Shown here: piece by piece, positions 38,052 through 53,189 of the stretch | Position numbering within the stretch: the stretch's first letter is position 1 | How the letters are laid out: the number at the start of each line of letters is the position of its first letter | From: Paragordius varius | Taxonomy: Eukaryota; Nematomorpha | Assembly: GCA_964247055.1 (NCBI GenBank) | Contig: OZ176052.1 | Coordinates: 10,974,001 to 11,038,000 of the forward strand | Direction of reading: 5' to 3' | Length of the DNA: 64,000 nt | The notes under the pieces: generated by a model | The model's input: the letters and a program-made list of their open reading frames with translations, nothing else | Told to the model about the DNA's origin: nothing | Databases searched by the model: none | Position numbers and translations under genes: made by a program

Positions 38052-40577
38052 TATAAAATCCAGTAGATATCGGAATCCAAAAGAGACTCCAACATCAATC
38101 CATAAAATCCAGTAGATATCGGAATCCAAAAGAGACTCCAACATCAATCCATAAAATCCAGTCGATATTGGAATCCAAAAGAGACTCCAACATCAATCAT
38201 AAAATCCATTAGATATCGGAATCCAAAAGAGACTCCAACATCAATCCATAAAATCCAGTAGATATTGGAATCCAAAAGAGACTCCAACATCAATCCATAA
38301 AATCCAGTAGATATTGGAATCCAAAAAAGACTCCAACATCAATCCATAAAATCCAGTCGATATTGGAATCCAAAAGAGACTCCAACATCAATCCATAAAA
38401 TCCAGTAGATATCGGAATCCAAAAGAGATACCGATATCCTGTCGCCAATAGATATCGGAATCCAAAATAGACGCCAACATCAATCCATAAATTCCAGTAG
38501 ATATCGGAATCCAAAAGAGACTCCAACATCAATCCATAAAATCCAGTAGATATTGGAATCCAAAAGAGACTCCAACATCAATCCATAAAATCCAGTAGAT
38601 ATCGGAATCCAAAAGAGATACCGATATCTGTCGCCAATAGATATCGGAAGAGACGCCAACATCAATCCATAAAATCCAGTAGATATCGGAATCCAGAGAC
38701 TCCAACATCATTCCATAAAATCCAGTAGATATCGGAATCCAAAAGAGATACCGATATCTGTCGCCAATAGATATCGGAATCTAAAAGAGACGCCAACATC
38801 AATCCATAAAATCCAGTAGATATCGGAATCCAAAAGAGACGCCAACATCAATCCATAAAATCCAGTAGATATCGGAATCCAAAAGAGTTACCGATATCTG
38901 TCGCCAATAGATATCGGAATCGAAAAGAGACGCCAACATCAATCCATAAAATCCAGTAGATATCGGAATCCAAAAGAGACTCCAACATCAATTCATAAAA
39001 TCCAGTAGATATCGGAATCCAAAAGAGATACCGATATCTGTCGCCAATAGATATCGGAATCCAAAAGAGACGCCAACATCAATCATAAAATCCATTAGAT
39101 ATCGGAATCCAAAAGAGTTACCGATATCTGTCGCCAATAGATATCGGAATCCAAAAGAGACGCCAACATCAATCCATAAAATCCAGTAGATATCGGAATC
39201 CAAAAGAGACTCCAACATCAATCCATAAAATCCAGTAGATATCGGAATCCAAAAGAGATACCGATATCTGTCGCCAATAGATATCGGAATCCAAAAGAGA
39301 GGCCAACATCAATCTATAAAATCCAGTAGATATCGGAATCCAAAAGAGACGCCAACATCAATCCATAAAATCCAGTAGATATCGGAATCCAAAAGAGACT
39401 CCAACATCAATCCATAAAATCCAGTCGATATTGGAATCCAAAAGAGACTCCAACATCAATCATAAAATCCATTAGATATCGGAATCCAAAAGAGACTCCA
39501 ACATCAATCCATAAAATCCAGTAGATATTGGAATCCAAAAGAGACTCCAACATCAATCCATAAAATCCAGTAGATATTGGAATCCAAAAAAGACTCCAAC
39601 ATCAATCCATAAAATCCAGTCGATATTGGAATCCAAAAGAGACTCCAACATCAATCCATAAAATCCAGTAGATATCGGAATCCAAAAGAGATACCGATAT
39701 CCTGTCGCCAATAGATATCGGAATCCAAAATAGACGCCAACATCAATCCATAAATTCCAGTAGATATCGGAATCCAAAAGAGACTCCAACATCAATCCAT
39801 AAAATCCAGTAGATATTGGAATCCAAAAGAGACTCCAACATCAATCCATAAAATCCAGTAGATATCGGAATCCAAAAGAGATACCGATATCTGTCGCCAA
39901 TAGATATCGGAAGAGACGCCAACATCAATCCATAAAATCCAGTAGATATCGGAATCCAGAGACTCCAACATCATTCCATAAAATCCAGTAGATATCGGAA
40001 TCCAAAAGAGATACCGATATCTGTCGCCAATAGATATCGGAATCTAAAAGAGACGCCAACATCAATCCATAAAATCCAGTAGATATCGGAATCCAAAAGA
40101 GACGCCAACATCAATCCATAAAATCCAGTAGATATCGGAATCCAAAAGAGTTACCGATATCTGTCGCCAATAGATATCGGAATCGAAAAGAGACGCCAAC
40201 ATCAATCCATAAAATCCAGTAGATATCGGAATCCAAAAGAGACTCCAACATCAATTCATAAAATCCAGTAGATATCGGAATCCAAAAGAGATACCGATAT
40301 CTGTCGCCAATAGATATCGGAATCCAAAAGAGACGCCAACATCAATCATAAAATCCATTAGATATCGGAATCCAAAAGAGTTACCGATATCTGTCGCCAA
40401 TAGATATCGGAATCCAAAAGAGACGCCAACATCAATCCATAAAATCCAGTAGATATCGGAATCCAAAAGAGACTCCAACATCAATCCATAAAATCCAGTA
40501 GATATCGGAATCCAAAAGAGATACCGATATCTGTCGCCAATAGATATCGGAATCCAAAAGAGACGCCAACATCAATC
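38052..40577. repeat. 1263-bp tandem duplication inside the satellite
   Basis: Private variants recur at an offset of exactly 1263 bp: the CTATAAAATCC variant at 38051 and 39314, the AAATAGACGCC...CCATAAATTCC variant near 38467 and 39730, and the CATTCCATAAAATCC variant near 38709 and 39972. The two copies look essentially identical over this span. Confidence 0.9.
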
Positions 40578-43500
40578 CATAAAATCCAGTAGATATCGGA
40601 ATCCAAAAGAGACTCCAACATCAATCCATATAATCCAGTAGATATTGGAATCCAAAAGAGACTCCAACATCAATCCATAAAATCCAGTAGATATTGGAAT
40701 CCAAAAAAACTCCAACATCAATCCATAAAATCCAGTCGATATTGGAATCCAAAAGAGACTCCAACATCAATCCATAAAATCCAGTAGATATCGGAATCCA
40801 AAAGAGATACCGATATCCTGTCGCCAATAGATATCGGAATCCAAAAGAGACGCCAACATCAATCCATAAAATCCAGTAGTTATTGGAATCCAAAAGAGAC
40901 TCCAACATCAATCCATAAAATCCAGTAGATATTGGAATCCAAAAGAGACTCCAACATCAATCCATGAAATCCAGTAGATATCGGAATCCAAAAGAGATAC
41001 CGATATCTGTCGCCAATAGATATCGGAATCCAAAAGAGACGCCAACATCAATCCATAAAATCCAGTAGATATCGGAATCCAGAGACTCCAACATCAATCC
41101 ATAAAATCCAGTAGATATCGGAATCCAAAAGAGATACCGATATCTGTCGCCAATAGATATCGGAATCCAAAAGAGACGCCAACATCAATCCATAAAATCC
41201 AGTAGATATCGGAATCCAAAAGAGACTCCAACATCAATTCATAAAATCCAGTAGATATCGGAATCCAAAAGAGATACCGATATCTGTCGCCAATAGATAT
41301 CGGAATCCAAAAGAGACGCCAACATCAATCCATAAAATCCAGTAGATATCGGAATCCAAAAGAGACTCCAACATCAATTCATAAAATCCAGTAGATATCG
41401 GAATCCAAAAGAGATACCGATATCTGTCGCCAATAGATATCGGAATCCAAAAGAGACGCCAACATCAATCCATAAAATCCAGTAGATATCGAAATCCAAA
41501 AGAGACTCCAACATCAATCCATAAAATCCAGTAGATATCGAAATCCAAAAGAGATACCGATATCCTGTCGCCAATAGATATCGGAATCCAAAAGAGACGC
41601 CAACATCAATCCATAAAATCCAGTAGATATTGGAATCCAAAAAAGACTCCAACATCAATCCATAAAATCCAGTAGATATCGGAATCGAAAAGAGATACCG
41701 ATATCCTGTCGCCACGAAATCCAAAATTTAACATCAATCCATAAAATCCAGTAGATATCGGAATCCAAAAGAGATACCGATATCTGTCGCCAATAGATAT
41801 CGGAATCCAAAAGAGACTCCAACATCAATCCATAAAATCCAGTCGATATTGGAATCCAAAAGAGACTCCAACATCAATCCATAAAATCCAGTCGATATTG
41901 GAATCCAAAAGAGACTCCAACATCAATCCATAAAATCCAGTAGATATCGGAATCCAAAAGAGACTCCAACATCAATCCATAAAATCCAGTAGATATCGGA
42001 ATCCAAAAGAGATACCGATATCTGTCGCCAATAGATATCGGAATCTAAAAGAGAGGCCAACATCAATCCATAAAATCCAGTCGATATTGGAATCCAAAAG
42101 AGACGCCAACATCAATCCATAAAATCCAATAGATATCGGAATCCAAAAGAGACTCCAATATCAATCCATAAAATCCAGTAGATATCGGAATCCAAAAGAG
42201 ACTCCAATATCAATCCATAAAATCCAGTAGATATCGGAATCCAAAAGAGACTCCAACAATCCATAAAATCCAGTAGATATTGGAATCCAAAAGAGACTCC
42301 ATCATCAATCTATAAAATCCAGTAGATATCGGAATCCAAAAGACACTCCAACATCAATCCATAAAATCCAGTAGATATTGGAATAAAAAAGAGACGCCAA
42401 CATCAATCCATAAAATCCAGTAGATATCGGAATCCAAAAGAGACTCCAACATCAATCCATAAAATCCAGTAGATATCGGAATCCAAAAGAGATACCGATA
42501 TCTGTCGCCAATAGATATCGGAACCCAAAAGAGAGGCCAACATCAATCCATAAAATCCAGTCGATATTGGAATCCAAAAGAGACGCCAACATCAATCCAT
42601 AAAATCCAGTAGATATCGGAATCCAAAAGAGACGCCAACATCAATCCATAAAATCCAGTAGATATCGGAATCCAAAAGAGATACCGATATCTGTCGCCAA
42701 TAGATATCGGAATCCAAAAGAGACTCCAATATCAATCCATAAAATCCAGTAGATATTGGAATCCAAAAGAGACGCCAACATCAATCCATAAAATCCAGTA
42801 GATATCGGAATCCAAAAGAGACTCCAACATCAATCCATAAAATCCAGTAGATATCGGAATCCAAAAGAGATACCGATATCTGTCGCCAATAGATATCGGA
42901 ATCCAAAAGAGACGCCAACATCAATCCATAAAATCCATTAGATATCGGAATCCAAAAGAGACTCCAACATCAATCCATAAAATCCAGTAGATATCGGAAT
43001 CCAAAAGAGATACCGATATCTGTCGCCAATAGATATCGGAATCTAAAAGAGAGGCCAACATCAATCCATAAAATTCAGTAGATATCGGAATCCAAAAGAG
43101 ATTCCAATATCAATCCATAAAATCCAGTAGATATTGGAATCCAAAAGAGACTCCATCATCAATCTATAAAATCCAGTAGATATCGGAATCCAAAAGAGAC
43201 TCCAACATCAATCCATAAAATCCAGTAGATATTGGAATCCAAAAGAGACGCCAACATCAATCCATAAAATCCAGTAGATATCGGAATCCAAAAGAGACTC
43301 CAACATCAATCCATAAAATCCAGTAGATATCGGAATCCAAAAGAGATACCGATATCTGTCGCCAATAGATATCGGAATCCAAAAGAGAGGCCAACATCAA
43401 TCCATAAAATCCAGTCGATATTGGAATCCAAAAGAGACGCCAACATCAATCCATAAAATCCAGTAGATATCGGAATCCAAAAGAGACTCCAATATCAATC

Positions 43501-46500
43501 CATAAAATCCAGTAGATATTGGAATCCAAAAAAGACTCCAACATCAATCATAAAATCCATTAGATATCGGAATCCAAAAGAGACTCCAACATCAATCCAT
43601 AAAATCCAGTAGATATTGGAATCCAAAAGAGACTCCAACATCAATCCATAAAATCCAGTAGATATTGGAATCCAAAAAAGACTCCAACATCAATCCATAA
43701 AATCCAGTAGATATCGGAATCGAAAAGAGATACCGATATCCTGTCGCCAATAGATATCGGAATCCAAAAGAGACTTTAACATCAATCCATAAAATCCAGT
43801 AGATATCGGAATCCAAAAAAGACTCCAACATCAATCCATAAAATCCAGTCGATATTGGAATCCAAAAGAGACTCCAACATCAATCCATAAAATCCAGTAG
43901 ATATCGGAATCCAAAAGAGATACCGATATCTGTCGCCAATAGATATCGGAATCCAAAAGAGACGCCAACATCAATCCATAAAATCCAGTAGATATCGGAA
44001 TCCAAAAGAGACTCCAACATCAATCCATAAAATCCGGTAGATATTGGAATCCAAAAGAGACTCCAACATCAATACATAAAATCCAGTAGATATCGGAATC
44101 CAAAAGAGATACCGATATCTGTCGCCAATAGATATCGGAATCCAAAAGAGACGCCAACATCAATCCATAAAATCCAGTAGATATCAGAATCCAGAGACTC
44201 CAACATCAATCCATAAAATCCAGTAGATATCGGAATCCAAAAGAGATACCGATATCTGTCGCCAATAGATATCGGAATCCAAAAGAGACGCCAACATCAA
44301 TCCATAAAATCCAGTAGATATCGGAATCCACAATGGACGCCAACATCAATCCATAAAATCCAGTAGATATCGGAATCCAAAAGAGTTACCGATATCTGTC
44401 GCCAATAGATATCGGAATCCAAAAGAGACGCCAACATCAATCCATAAAATCCAATAGATATCGGAATCCAAAAGAGACTCCAACATCAATTCATAAAATC
44501 CAGTAGATATCGGAATCCAAAAGAGATACCGATATCTGTCGCCAATAGATATCGGAATCCAAAAGAGACGCCAACATCAATCCATAAAATCCAGTAGATA
44601 TCGGAATCCAAAAGAGACTCCAACATCAATCCATAAAATCCAGTAGATATTGGAATCCAAAAAAGACTCCAACATCAATCCATAAAATCCAGTCGATATT
44701 GGAATCCAAAAGAGACTCCAACATCAATCCATAAAATCCAGTAGATATCGGAATCCAAAAGAGATACCGATATCTGTCGCCAATAGATATCGGAATCCAA
44801 AAGAGACGCCAACATCAATCCATAAAATCCAGTAGATATCGGAATCCAAAAGAGATACCGATATCTGTCGCCAATAGATATCGGAATCCAAAAGAGAGGC
44901 CAACATCAATCCATAAAATCCAGTAGATATCGGAATCCAAAAGAGACGCCAACATCAATCCATAAAATCCAGTAGATATCGGAATCCAAAAGAGTTACCG
45001 ATATCTGTCGCCAATAGATATCGGAATCCAAAAGAGACGCCAACATCAATCCATAATCCAGTAGATATCGGAATCCAAAAGAGACTCCAACATCAATTCA
45101 TAAAATCCAGTAGATATTGGAATCCAAAAGAGATACCGATATCTGTCGCCAATAGATATCGGAATCCAAAAGAGACGCCAACATCAATCCATAAAATCCA
45201 GTAGATATCGGAATCCAAAAGAGACTCCAACATCAATCCATAAAATCCAGTAGATATCGGAATCCAAAAGAGATACCGATATCTGTCGCCAATAGATATC
45301 GGAATCCAAAAGAGACGCCAACATCAATCCATAAAATCCAGTAGATATCGGAATCCAAAAGAGACTCCAACATCAATCCATAAAATCCAGTAGATATCGG
45401 AATCCAAAAGAGACTCCAACATCAATCCATAAAATCCAGTAGATATCGGAATCCAAAAGAGATACCGATATCTGTCGCCAATAGATATCGGAATCCAAAA
45501 GAGAGGCCAACATCAATCTATAAAATCCAGTAGATATCGGAATCCAAAAGAGACGCCAACATCAATCCATAAAATCCAGTAGATATCGGAATCCAAAAGA
45601 GACTCCAACATCAATCCATAAAATCCAGTCGATATTGGAATCCAAAAGAGACTCCAACATCAATCATAAAATCCATTAGATATCGGAATCCAAAAGAGAC
45701 TCCAACATCAATCCATAAAATCCAGTAGATATTGGAATCCAAAAGAGACTCCAACATCAATCCATAAAATCCAGTAGATATTGGAATCCAAAAAAGACTC
45801 CAACATCAATCCATAAAATCCAGTCGATATTGGAATCCAAAAGAGACTCCAACATCAATCCATAAAATCCAGTAGATATCGGAATCCAAAAGAGATACCG
45901 ATATCCTGTCGCCAATAGATATCGGAATCCAAAATAGACGCCAACATCAATCCATAAATTCCAGTAGATATCGGAATCCAAAAGAGACTCCAACATCAAT
46001 CCATAAAATCCAGTAGATATTGGAATCCAAAAGAGACTCCAACATCAATCCATAAAATCCAGTAGATATCGGAATCCAAAAGAGATACCGATATCTGTCG
46101 CCAATAGATATCGGAAGAGACGCCAACATCAATCCATAAAATCCAGTAGATATCGGAATCCAGAGACTCCAACATCATTCCATAAAATCCAGTAGATATC
46201 GGAATCCAAAAGAGATACCGATATCTGTCGCCAATAGATATCGGAATCTAAAAGAGACGCCAACATCAATCCATAAAATCCAGTAGATATCGGAATCCAA
46301 AAGAGACGCCAACATCAATCCATAAAATCCAGTAGATATCGGAATCCAAAAGAGTTACCGATATCTGTCGCCAATAGATATCGGAATCGAAAAGAGACGC
46401 CAACATCAATCCATAAAATCCAGTAGATATCGGAATCCAAAAGAGACTCCAACATCAATTCATAAAATCCAGTAGATATCGGAATCCAAAAGAGATACCG

Positions 46501-49500
46501 ATATCTGTCGCCAATAGATATCGGAATCCAAAAGAGACGCCAACATCAATCATAAAATCCATTAGATATCGGAATCCAAAAGAGTTACCGATATCTGTCG
46601 CCAATAGATATCGGAATCCAAAAGAGACGCCAACATCAATCCATAAAATCCAGTAGATATCGGAATCCAAAAGAGACTCCAACATCAATCCATAAAATCC
46701 AGTAGATATCGGAATCCAAAAGAGATACCGATATCTGTCGCCAATAGATATCGGAATCCAAAAGAGACGCCAACATCAATCCATAAAATCCAGTAGATAT
46801 CGGAATCCAAAAGAGACTCCAACATCAATCCATATAATCCAGTAGATATTGGAATCCAAAAGAGACTCCAACATCAATCCATAAAATCCAGTAGATATTG
46901 GAATCCAAAAAAACTCCAACATCAATCCATAAAATCCAGTCGATATTGGAATCCAAAAGAGACTCCAACATCAATCCATAAAATCCAGTAGATATCGGAA
47001 TCCAAAAGAGATACCGATATCCTGTCGCCAATAGATATCGGAATCCAAAAGAGACGCCAACATCAATCCATAAAATCCAGTAGTTATTGGAATCCAAAAG
47101 AGACTCCAACATCAATCCATAAAATCCAGTAGATATTGGAATCCAAAAGAGACTCCAACATCAATCCATGAAATCCAGTAGATATCGGAATCCAAAAGAG
47201 ATACCGATATCTGTCGCCAATAGATATCGGAATCCAAAAGAGACGCCAACATCAATCCATAAAATCCAGTAGATATCGGAATCCAGAGACTCCAACATCA
47301 ATCCATAAAATCCAGTAGATATCGGAATCCAAAAGAGATACCGATATCTGTCGCCAATAGATATCGGAATCCAAAAGAGACGCCAACATCAATCCATAAA
47401 ATCCAGTAGATATCGGAATCCAAAAGAGACTCCAACATCAATTCATAAAATCCAGTAGATATCGGAATCCAAAAGAGATACCGATATCTGTCGCCAATAG
47501 ATATCGGAATCCAAAAGAGACGCCAACATCAATCCATAAAATCCAGTAGATATCGGAATCCAAAAGAGACTCCAACATCAATTCATAAAATCCAGTAGAT
47601 ATCGGAATCCAAAAGAGATACCGATATCTGTCGCCAATAGATATCGGAATCCAAAAGAGACGCCAACATCAATCCATAAAATCCAGTAGATATCGAAATC
47701 CAAAAGAGACTCCAACATCAATCCATAAAATCCAGTAGATATCGAAATCCAAAAGAGATACCGATATCCTGTCGCCAATAGATATCGGAATCCAAAAGAG
47801 ACGCCAACATCAATCCATAAAATCCAGTAGATATTGGAATCCAAAAAAGACTCCAACATCAATCCATAAAATCCAGTAGATATCGGAATCGAAAAGAGAT
47901 ACCGATATCCTGTCGCCACGAAATCCAAAAGATACTTTAACATCAATCCATAAAATCCAGTAGATATCGGAATCCAAAAGAGATACCGATATCTGTCGCC
48001 AATAGATATCGGAATCCAAAAGAGACTCCAACATCAATCCATAAAATCCAGTCGATATTGGAATCCAAAAGAGACTCCAACATCAATCCATAAAATCCAG
48101 TCGATATTGGAATCCAAAAGAGACTCCAACATCAATCCATAAAATCCAGTAGATATCGGAATCCAAAAGAGACTCCAACATCAATCCATAAAATCCAGTA
48201 GATATCGGAATCCAAAAGAGATACCGATATCTGTCGCCAATAGATATCGGAATCTAAAAGAGAGGCCAACATCAATCCATAAAATCCAGTCGATATTGGA
48301 ATCCAAAAGAGACGCCAACATCAATCCATAAAATCCAATAGATATCGGAATCCAAAAGAGACTCCAATATCAATCCATAAAATCCAGTAGATATCGGAAT
48401 CCAAAAGAGACTCCAATATCAATCCATAAAATCCAGTAGATATCGGAATCCAAAAGAGACTCCAACATCAATCTATAAAATCCAGTAGATATCGGAATCC
48501 AAAAGAGACTCCAACATCAATCCATAAAATCCAGTAGATATTGGAATCCAAAAGAGACTCCATCATCAATCTATAAAATCCAGTAGATATCGGAATCCAA
48601 AAGACACTCCAACATCAATCCATAAAATCCAGTAGATATTGGAATAAAAAAGAGACGCCAACATCAATCCATAAAATCCAGTAGATATCGGAATCCAAAA
48701 GAGACTCCAACATCAATCCATAAAATCCAGTAGATATCGGAATCCAAAAGAGATACCGATATCTGTCGCCAATAGATATCGGAACCCAAAAGAGAGGCCA
48801 ACATCAATCCATAAAATCCAGTCGATATTGGAATCCAAAAGAGACGCCAACATCAATCCATAAAATCCAGTAGATATCGGAATCCAAAAGAGACGCCAAC
48901 ATCAATCCATAAAATCCAGTAGATATCGGAATCCAAAAGAGATACCGATATCTGTCGCCAATAGATATCGGAATCCAAAAGAGACTCCAATATCAATCCA
49001 TAAAATCCAGTAGATATTGGAATCCAAAAGAGACGCCAACATCAATCCATAAAATCCAGTAGATATCGGAATCCAAAAGAGACTCCAACATCAATCCATA
49101 AAATCCAGTAGATATCGGAATCCAAAAGAGATACCGATATCTGTCGCCAATAGATATCGGAATCCAAAAGAGACGCCAACATCAATCCATAAAATCCATT
49201 AGATATCGGAATCCAAAAGAGACTCCAACATCAATCCATAAAATCCAGTAGATATCGGAATCCAAAAGAGATACCGATATCTGTCGCCAATAGATATCGG
49301 AATCTAAAAGAGAGGCCAACATCAATCCATAAAATTCAGTAGATATCGGAATCCAAAAGAGATTCCAATATCAATCCATAAAATCCAGTAGATATCGGAA
49401 TCCAAAAGAGACTCCAATATCAATCCATAAAATCCAGTAGATATCGGAATCCAAAAGAGACTTTAACATCAATCTATAAAATCCAGTAGATATCGGAATC

Positions 49501-51400
49501 CAAAAGAGACTCCAACATCAATCCATAAAATCCAGTAGATATTGGAATCCAAAAGAGACTCCATCATCAATCTATAAAATCCAGTAGATATCGGAATCCA
49601 AAAGAGACTCCAACATCAATCCATAAAATCCAGTAGATATTGGAATCCAAAAGAGACGCCAACATCAATCCATAAAATCCAGTAGATATCGGAATCCAAA
49701 AGAGACTCCAACATCAATCCATAAAATCCAGTAGATATCGGAATCCAAAAGAGATACCGATATCTGTCGCCAATAGATATCGGAATCCAAAAGAGAGGCC
49801 AACATCAATCCATAAAATCCAGTCGATATTGGAATCCAAAAGAGACGCCAACATCAATCCATAAAATCCAGTAGATATCGGAATCCAAAAGAGACTCCAA
49901 TATCAATCCATAAAATCCAGTAGATATTGGAATCCAAAAAAGACTCCAACATCAATCATAAAATCCATTAGATATCGGAATCCAAAAGAGACTCCAACAT
50001 CAATCCATAAAATCCAGTAGATATTGGAATCCAAAAGAGACTCCAACATCAATCCATAAAATCCAGTAGATATTGGAATCCAAAAAAGACTCCAACATCA
50101 ATCCATAAAATCCAGTAGATATCGGAATCGAAAAGAGATACCGATATCCTGTCGCCAATAGATATCGGAATCCAAAAGAGACTTTAACATCAATCCATAA
50201 AATCCAGTAGATATCGGAATCCAAAAGAGATACCGATATCATGTCGCCAATATATATCGGAATCCAAAAGAAACTCCAACATCAATCCATAAAATCCAGT
50301 AGATATTGGAATCCAAAAGAGACTCCAACATCAATCCATAAAATCCAGTAGATAATGGAATCTAAAAGAGATACCGATATCCTGTCGCCAATAGATATCG
50401 GAATCCAAAAGAGACTTTAACATCAATCCATAAAATCCAGTAGATATCGGAATCCAAAAGAGATACCGATATCATGTCGCCAATAGATATCGGAATCCAA
50501 AATAGACTCCAACATCAATCCATAAAATCCATAAATATTGGAATAAAAAAGACACTCCAACATCAATCCATAAAATCCAGTAGATATCGGAATCCAAAAG
50601 AGACTCCAACATCAATCTATAAAATCCAGTAGATATCGGAATCCAAAAGAGACTCCAACATCAATCCATAAAATCCAGTAGATATTGGAATCCAAAAGAG
50701 ACTCCATCATCAATCTATAAAATCCAGTAGATATCGGAATCCAAAAGAGACTCCAACATCAATCCATAAAATCCAGTAGATATTGGAATCCAAAAGAGAC
50801 GCCAACATCAATCCATAAAATCCAGTAGATATCGGAATCCAAAAGAGACTCCAACATCAATCCATAAAATCCAGTAGATATCGGAATCCAAAAGAGATAC
50901 CGATATCTGTCGCCAATAGATATCGGAATCCAAAAGAGAGGCCAACATCAATCCATAAAATCCAGTAGATATTGGAATCCAAAAGAGACGCCAACATCAA
51001 TCTATAAAATCCAGTAGATATCGGAATCCAAAAGAGACTCCAACATCAATCCATAAAATCCAGTAGATATTGGAATCCAAAAGAGACGCCAACATCAATC
51101 CATAAAATCCAGTAGATATCGGAATCCAAAAGAGACTCCAACATCAATCCATAAAATCCAGTAGATATCGGAATCCAAAAGAGATACCGATATCTGTCGC
51201 CAATAGATATCGGAATCCAAAAGAGAGGCCAACATCAATCCATAAAATCCAGTAGATATTGGAATCCAAAAGAGACGCCAACATCAATCCATAAAATCCA
51301 GTAGATATCGGAATCCAAAAGAGACTCCAACATCAATCCATAAAATCCAGTAGATATCGGAATCCAAAAGAGATACCGATATCCTGTCGCCAATAGATAT
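39314..51400. repeat. About 6.2-kb duplication inside the satellite
   Basis: Variants in 39314-41930 recur at an offset of 6204 bp (for example 39314/45518, 39553/45757, 41374/47578). Further right the offset grows to 6261 (42341/48602) and then 6408 (43592/50000), which means the right copy gained about 57 and then 147 bp, close to one and three units. A second relation, offset 7945, links 36125-36960 with 44070-44905. Confidence 0.88.
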
Positions 51401-51452
51401 CAGAATCCAAAAGGGATTTTAATGCATAAAATCTAATAGATATCGGGATCCC

Positions 51453-52595
51453 AAGTCTTATATCATTATTTTCATATAAAGTATTCAAAAGGATAATACC
51501 CAATACATTCGGGATAATGAAACATAATTATGTCTCACATAAATTTCCACAAATTTTAGGAACTAGGATTTTATTTATCCCACTCCCTTAAATTAAAACA
51601 TTATAAATTTCTAACTATAAAAACATTACGGATTTCTAAATTTAAAACAAAAACAAAAGCATTACCATTAATAAATTTGTATATGTCAAATTTTAACAAC
51701 ATTAATTTTTAATATGATTGTTAAAATTCTAATTATACCTAACAATCAATTTTTAAACCTCTTTTTTATATTTAATGAAATTTGATATTAAGCTTATATA
51801 GTCCAAACTTAAAAAGTTATAAAACATTAATGGTAATCAGATAGTAATAATTATTTTTGACAAGGGAAAATAACTGAAAATATATTTCCATTGTTATATA
51901 TTACAATTAATTTTTTAATCAAAACAATATTTAAACAATAAATTTTTATGTAATCTTTGGAAAACTTGATTTGAATGCGCTTGTTTGAATTGAAAACCAT
52001 TTGCGCGTTTAAATTAATAAAAGTTTGAGAAAAAATTAAAATATATTTTGAAACTATTGTGATAATCGGCCTTTTACCTTTTGATAGATTGAATAAAGAT
52101 AACCCTCCTATGGTATAAAACAGGTGTATCAATTACAAATGGCCTGCCGGGGCACATTTTTAGCCTAAAAAATCCGCACGTCGTATTGGAAAAATATAAC
52201 GAATGGACATCAATAATTAATTTATATTTCACATGATACATATTAATTATTTTAATTTTTATTTATTCCGTTAGCAAAATTTGAAAAGATATCTTATTTA
52301 CCTAAATTTTTAAATAGCAAGGTGTTATCTTGAATAAAAATGAATGATATTTTTTTAATTTCATAGTCCTTTGTAATTTGGTAAGATATTGACTACTTCA
52401 TCTCTTTTCAAAATCAATTATAAATTTGAAAAATGACTAACTTAACAGGAGTGGGCTGATATGGATATTGTTTTGGTTAAAATATAGTTTATATATGATT
52501 TAACGTAAAAATTTCGTTTAATATATTTGTTAATATTTCATTTTTAATATGCAATTATCGTAAAAGTGGTTTTATGTTTTTAAATGACTCATAGG
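51453..52595. other. Region between satellite and hAT transposon
   Basis: AT-rich and non-coding. At 52141-52215 there is a short minus-strand piece of the R4 MITE family (reverse complement contains GTGCGGATTTTTTAGGCTAA, compare CGTCGTATTTTTTAAGCCAA at 58158-58175). Confidence 0.45.
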
Positions 52596-53189
52596 TAAGG
52601 TGACCAGACGTCCCGCTTTTGGCGGGACAGTCCCGCTTTTTCACACTTTGTCCCGCTTTCTGCTACGTTTTTAAATGTCCCGCTTTTTCACGATTATATA
52701 AAAAAAAATTTTTTTAATACAAATAAATTTTTTTTGTCCGTTTAAATTTTTTATCATTAAATATCTTTAAAATCTATTCAATTTTAAATTAAATTTTTTT
52801 ATTTTAAATTTAAAATATTTATTTTTTTCGAATTTATATCATATGATTATACACTATACTTCCTACTACTACTGTCATTATTATCAAAAAGCCAAGTTAA
52901 TACCACAAATCTCTAGATTAAAAGACAAATTGATACCACAAATCGGTACCTTACACGTTTATTTCACAAAATTAAGGTAATATAATATTTATTATATTAA
53001 TATTTTAGTTTTATTACTTGCCAACATTATTAAAAAGCCAAATTAATACCACAAATTGGTAGCTTAAAAGACAAATTGATACCACAAATCGGTACCTTTT
53101 ATCACAGAAAATTAAGGTAATATAATATTTATTATACTAATAGTAGTTTATAAATATGAGCACAAAAAGAGGTTGTAAACGATGAATTA

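Larger units (their letters stand above)
34016..51452. repeat. 17.4-kb satellite array of 49-bp and 42/43-bp units
   Basis: One head-to-tail array of roughly 370 units in a single orientation. Unit A is 49 bp: ACTCCAACATCAATCCATAA then AATCCAGTAGATAT(C/T)GGA then ATCCAAAAGAG. Unit B is 42 bp (43 bp in some variants): ATACCGATATC(C/A)TGTCGCC then AATAGATATCGGAATCC then AAAAGAG. The last 20 or so bases of both units are alike, so B looks like a derived A unit with a replaced first half. B units recur every one to several A units. Unit edges at both array ends are degenerate (34016-34110 and 51400-51452). Because 49 and 42 differ in frame, no long open frame is maintained; the longest on the minus strand is about 120 codons. 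No gene lies inside. Confidence 0.98.

Noticed and set aside
36779-50242. Many minus-strand open frames of 60-122 codons inside the satellite, encoding repeats such as LLDSDIYWILWIDVGV
   Set aside because: They are by-products of a 49-bp repeat that happens to be poor in stops on that strand. The unit length is not a multiple of three, so frames rotate and end, and no start, splice or family signal is present.
34016-51452. CRISPR-like array of alternating repeats
   Set aside because: The parts between repeats are themselves repeated rather than unique spacers. There are no cas genes, and the sequence is from an intron-bearing animal genome.
34016-51452. Centromere call for the satellite
   Set aside because: Tandem repeats alone do not identify a centromere. 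17 kb flanked by ordinary genes and no chromatin data is insufficient.
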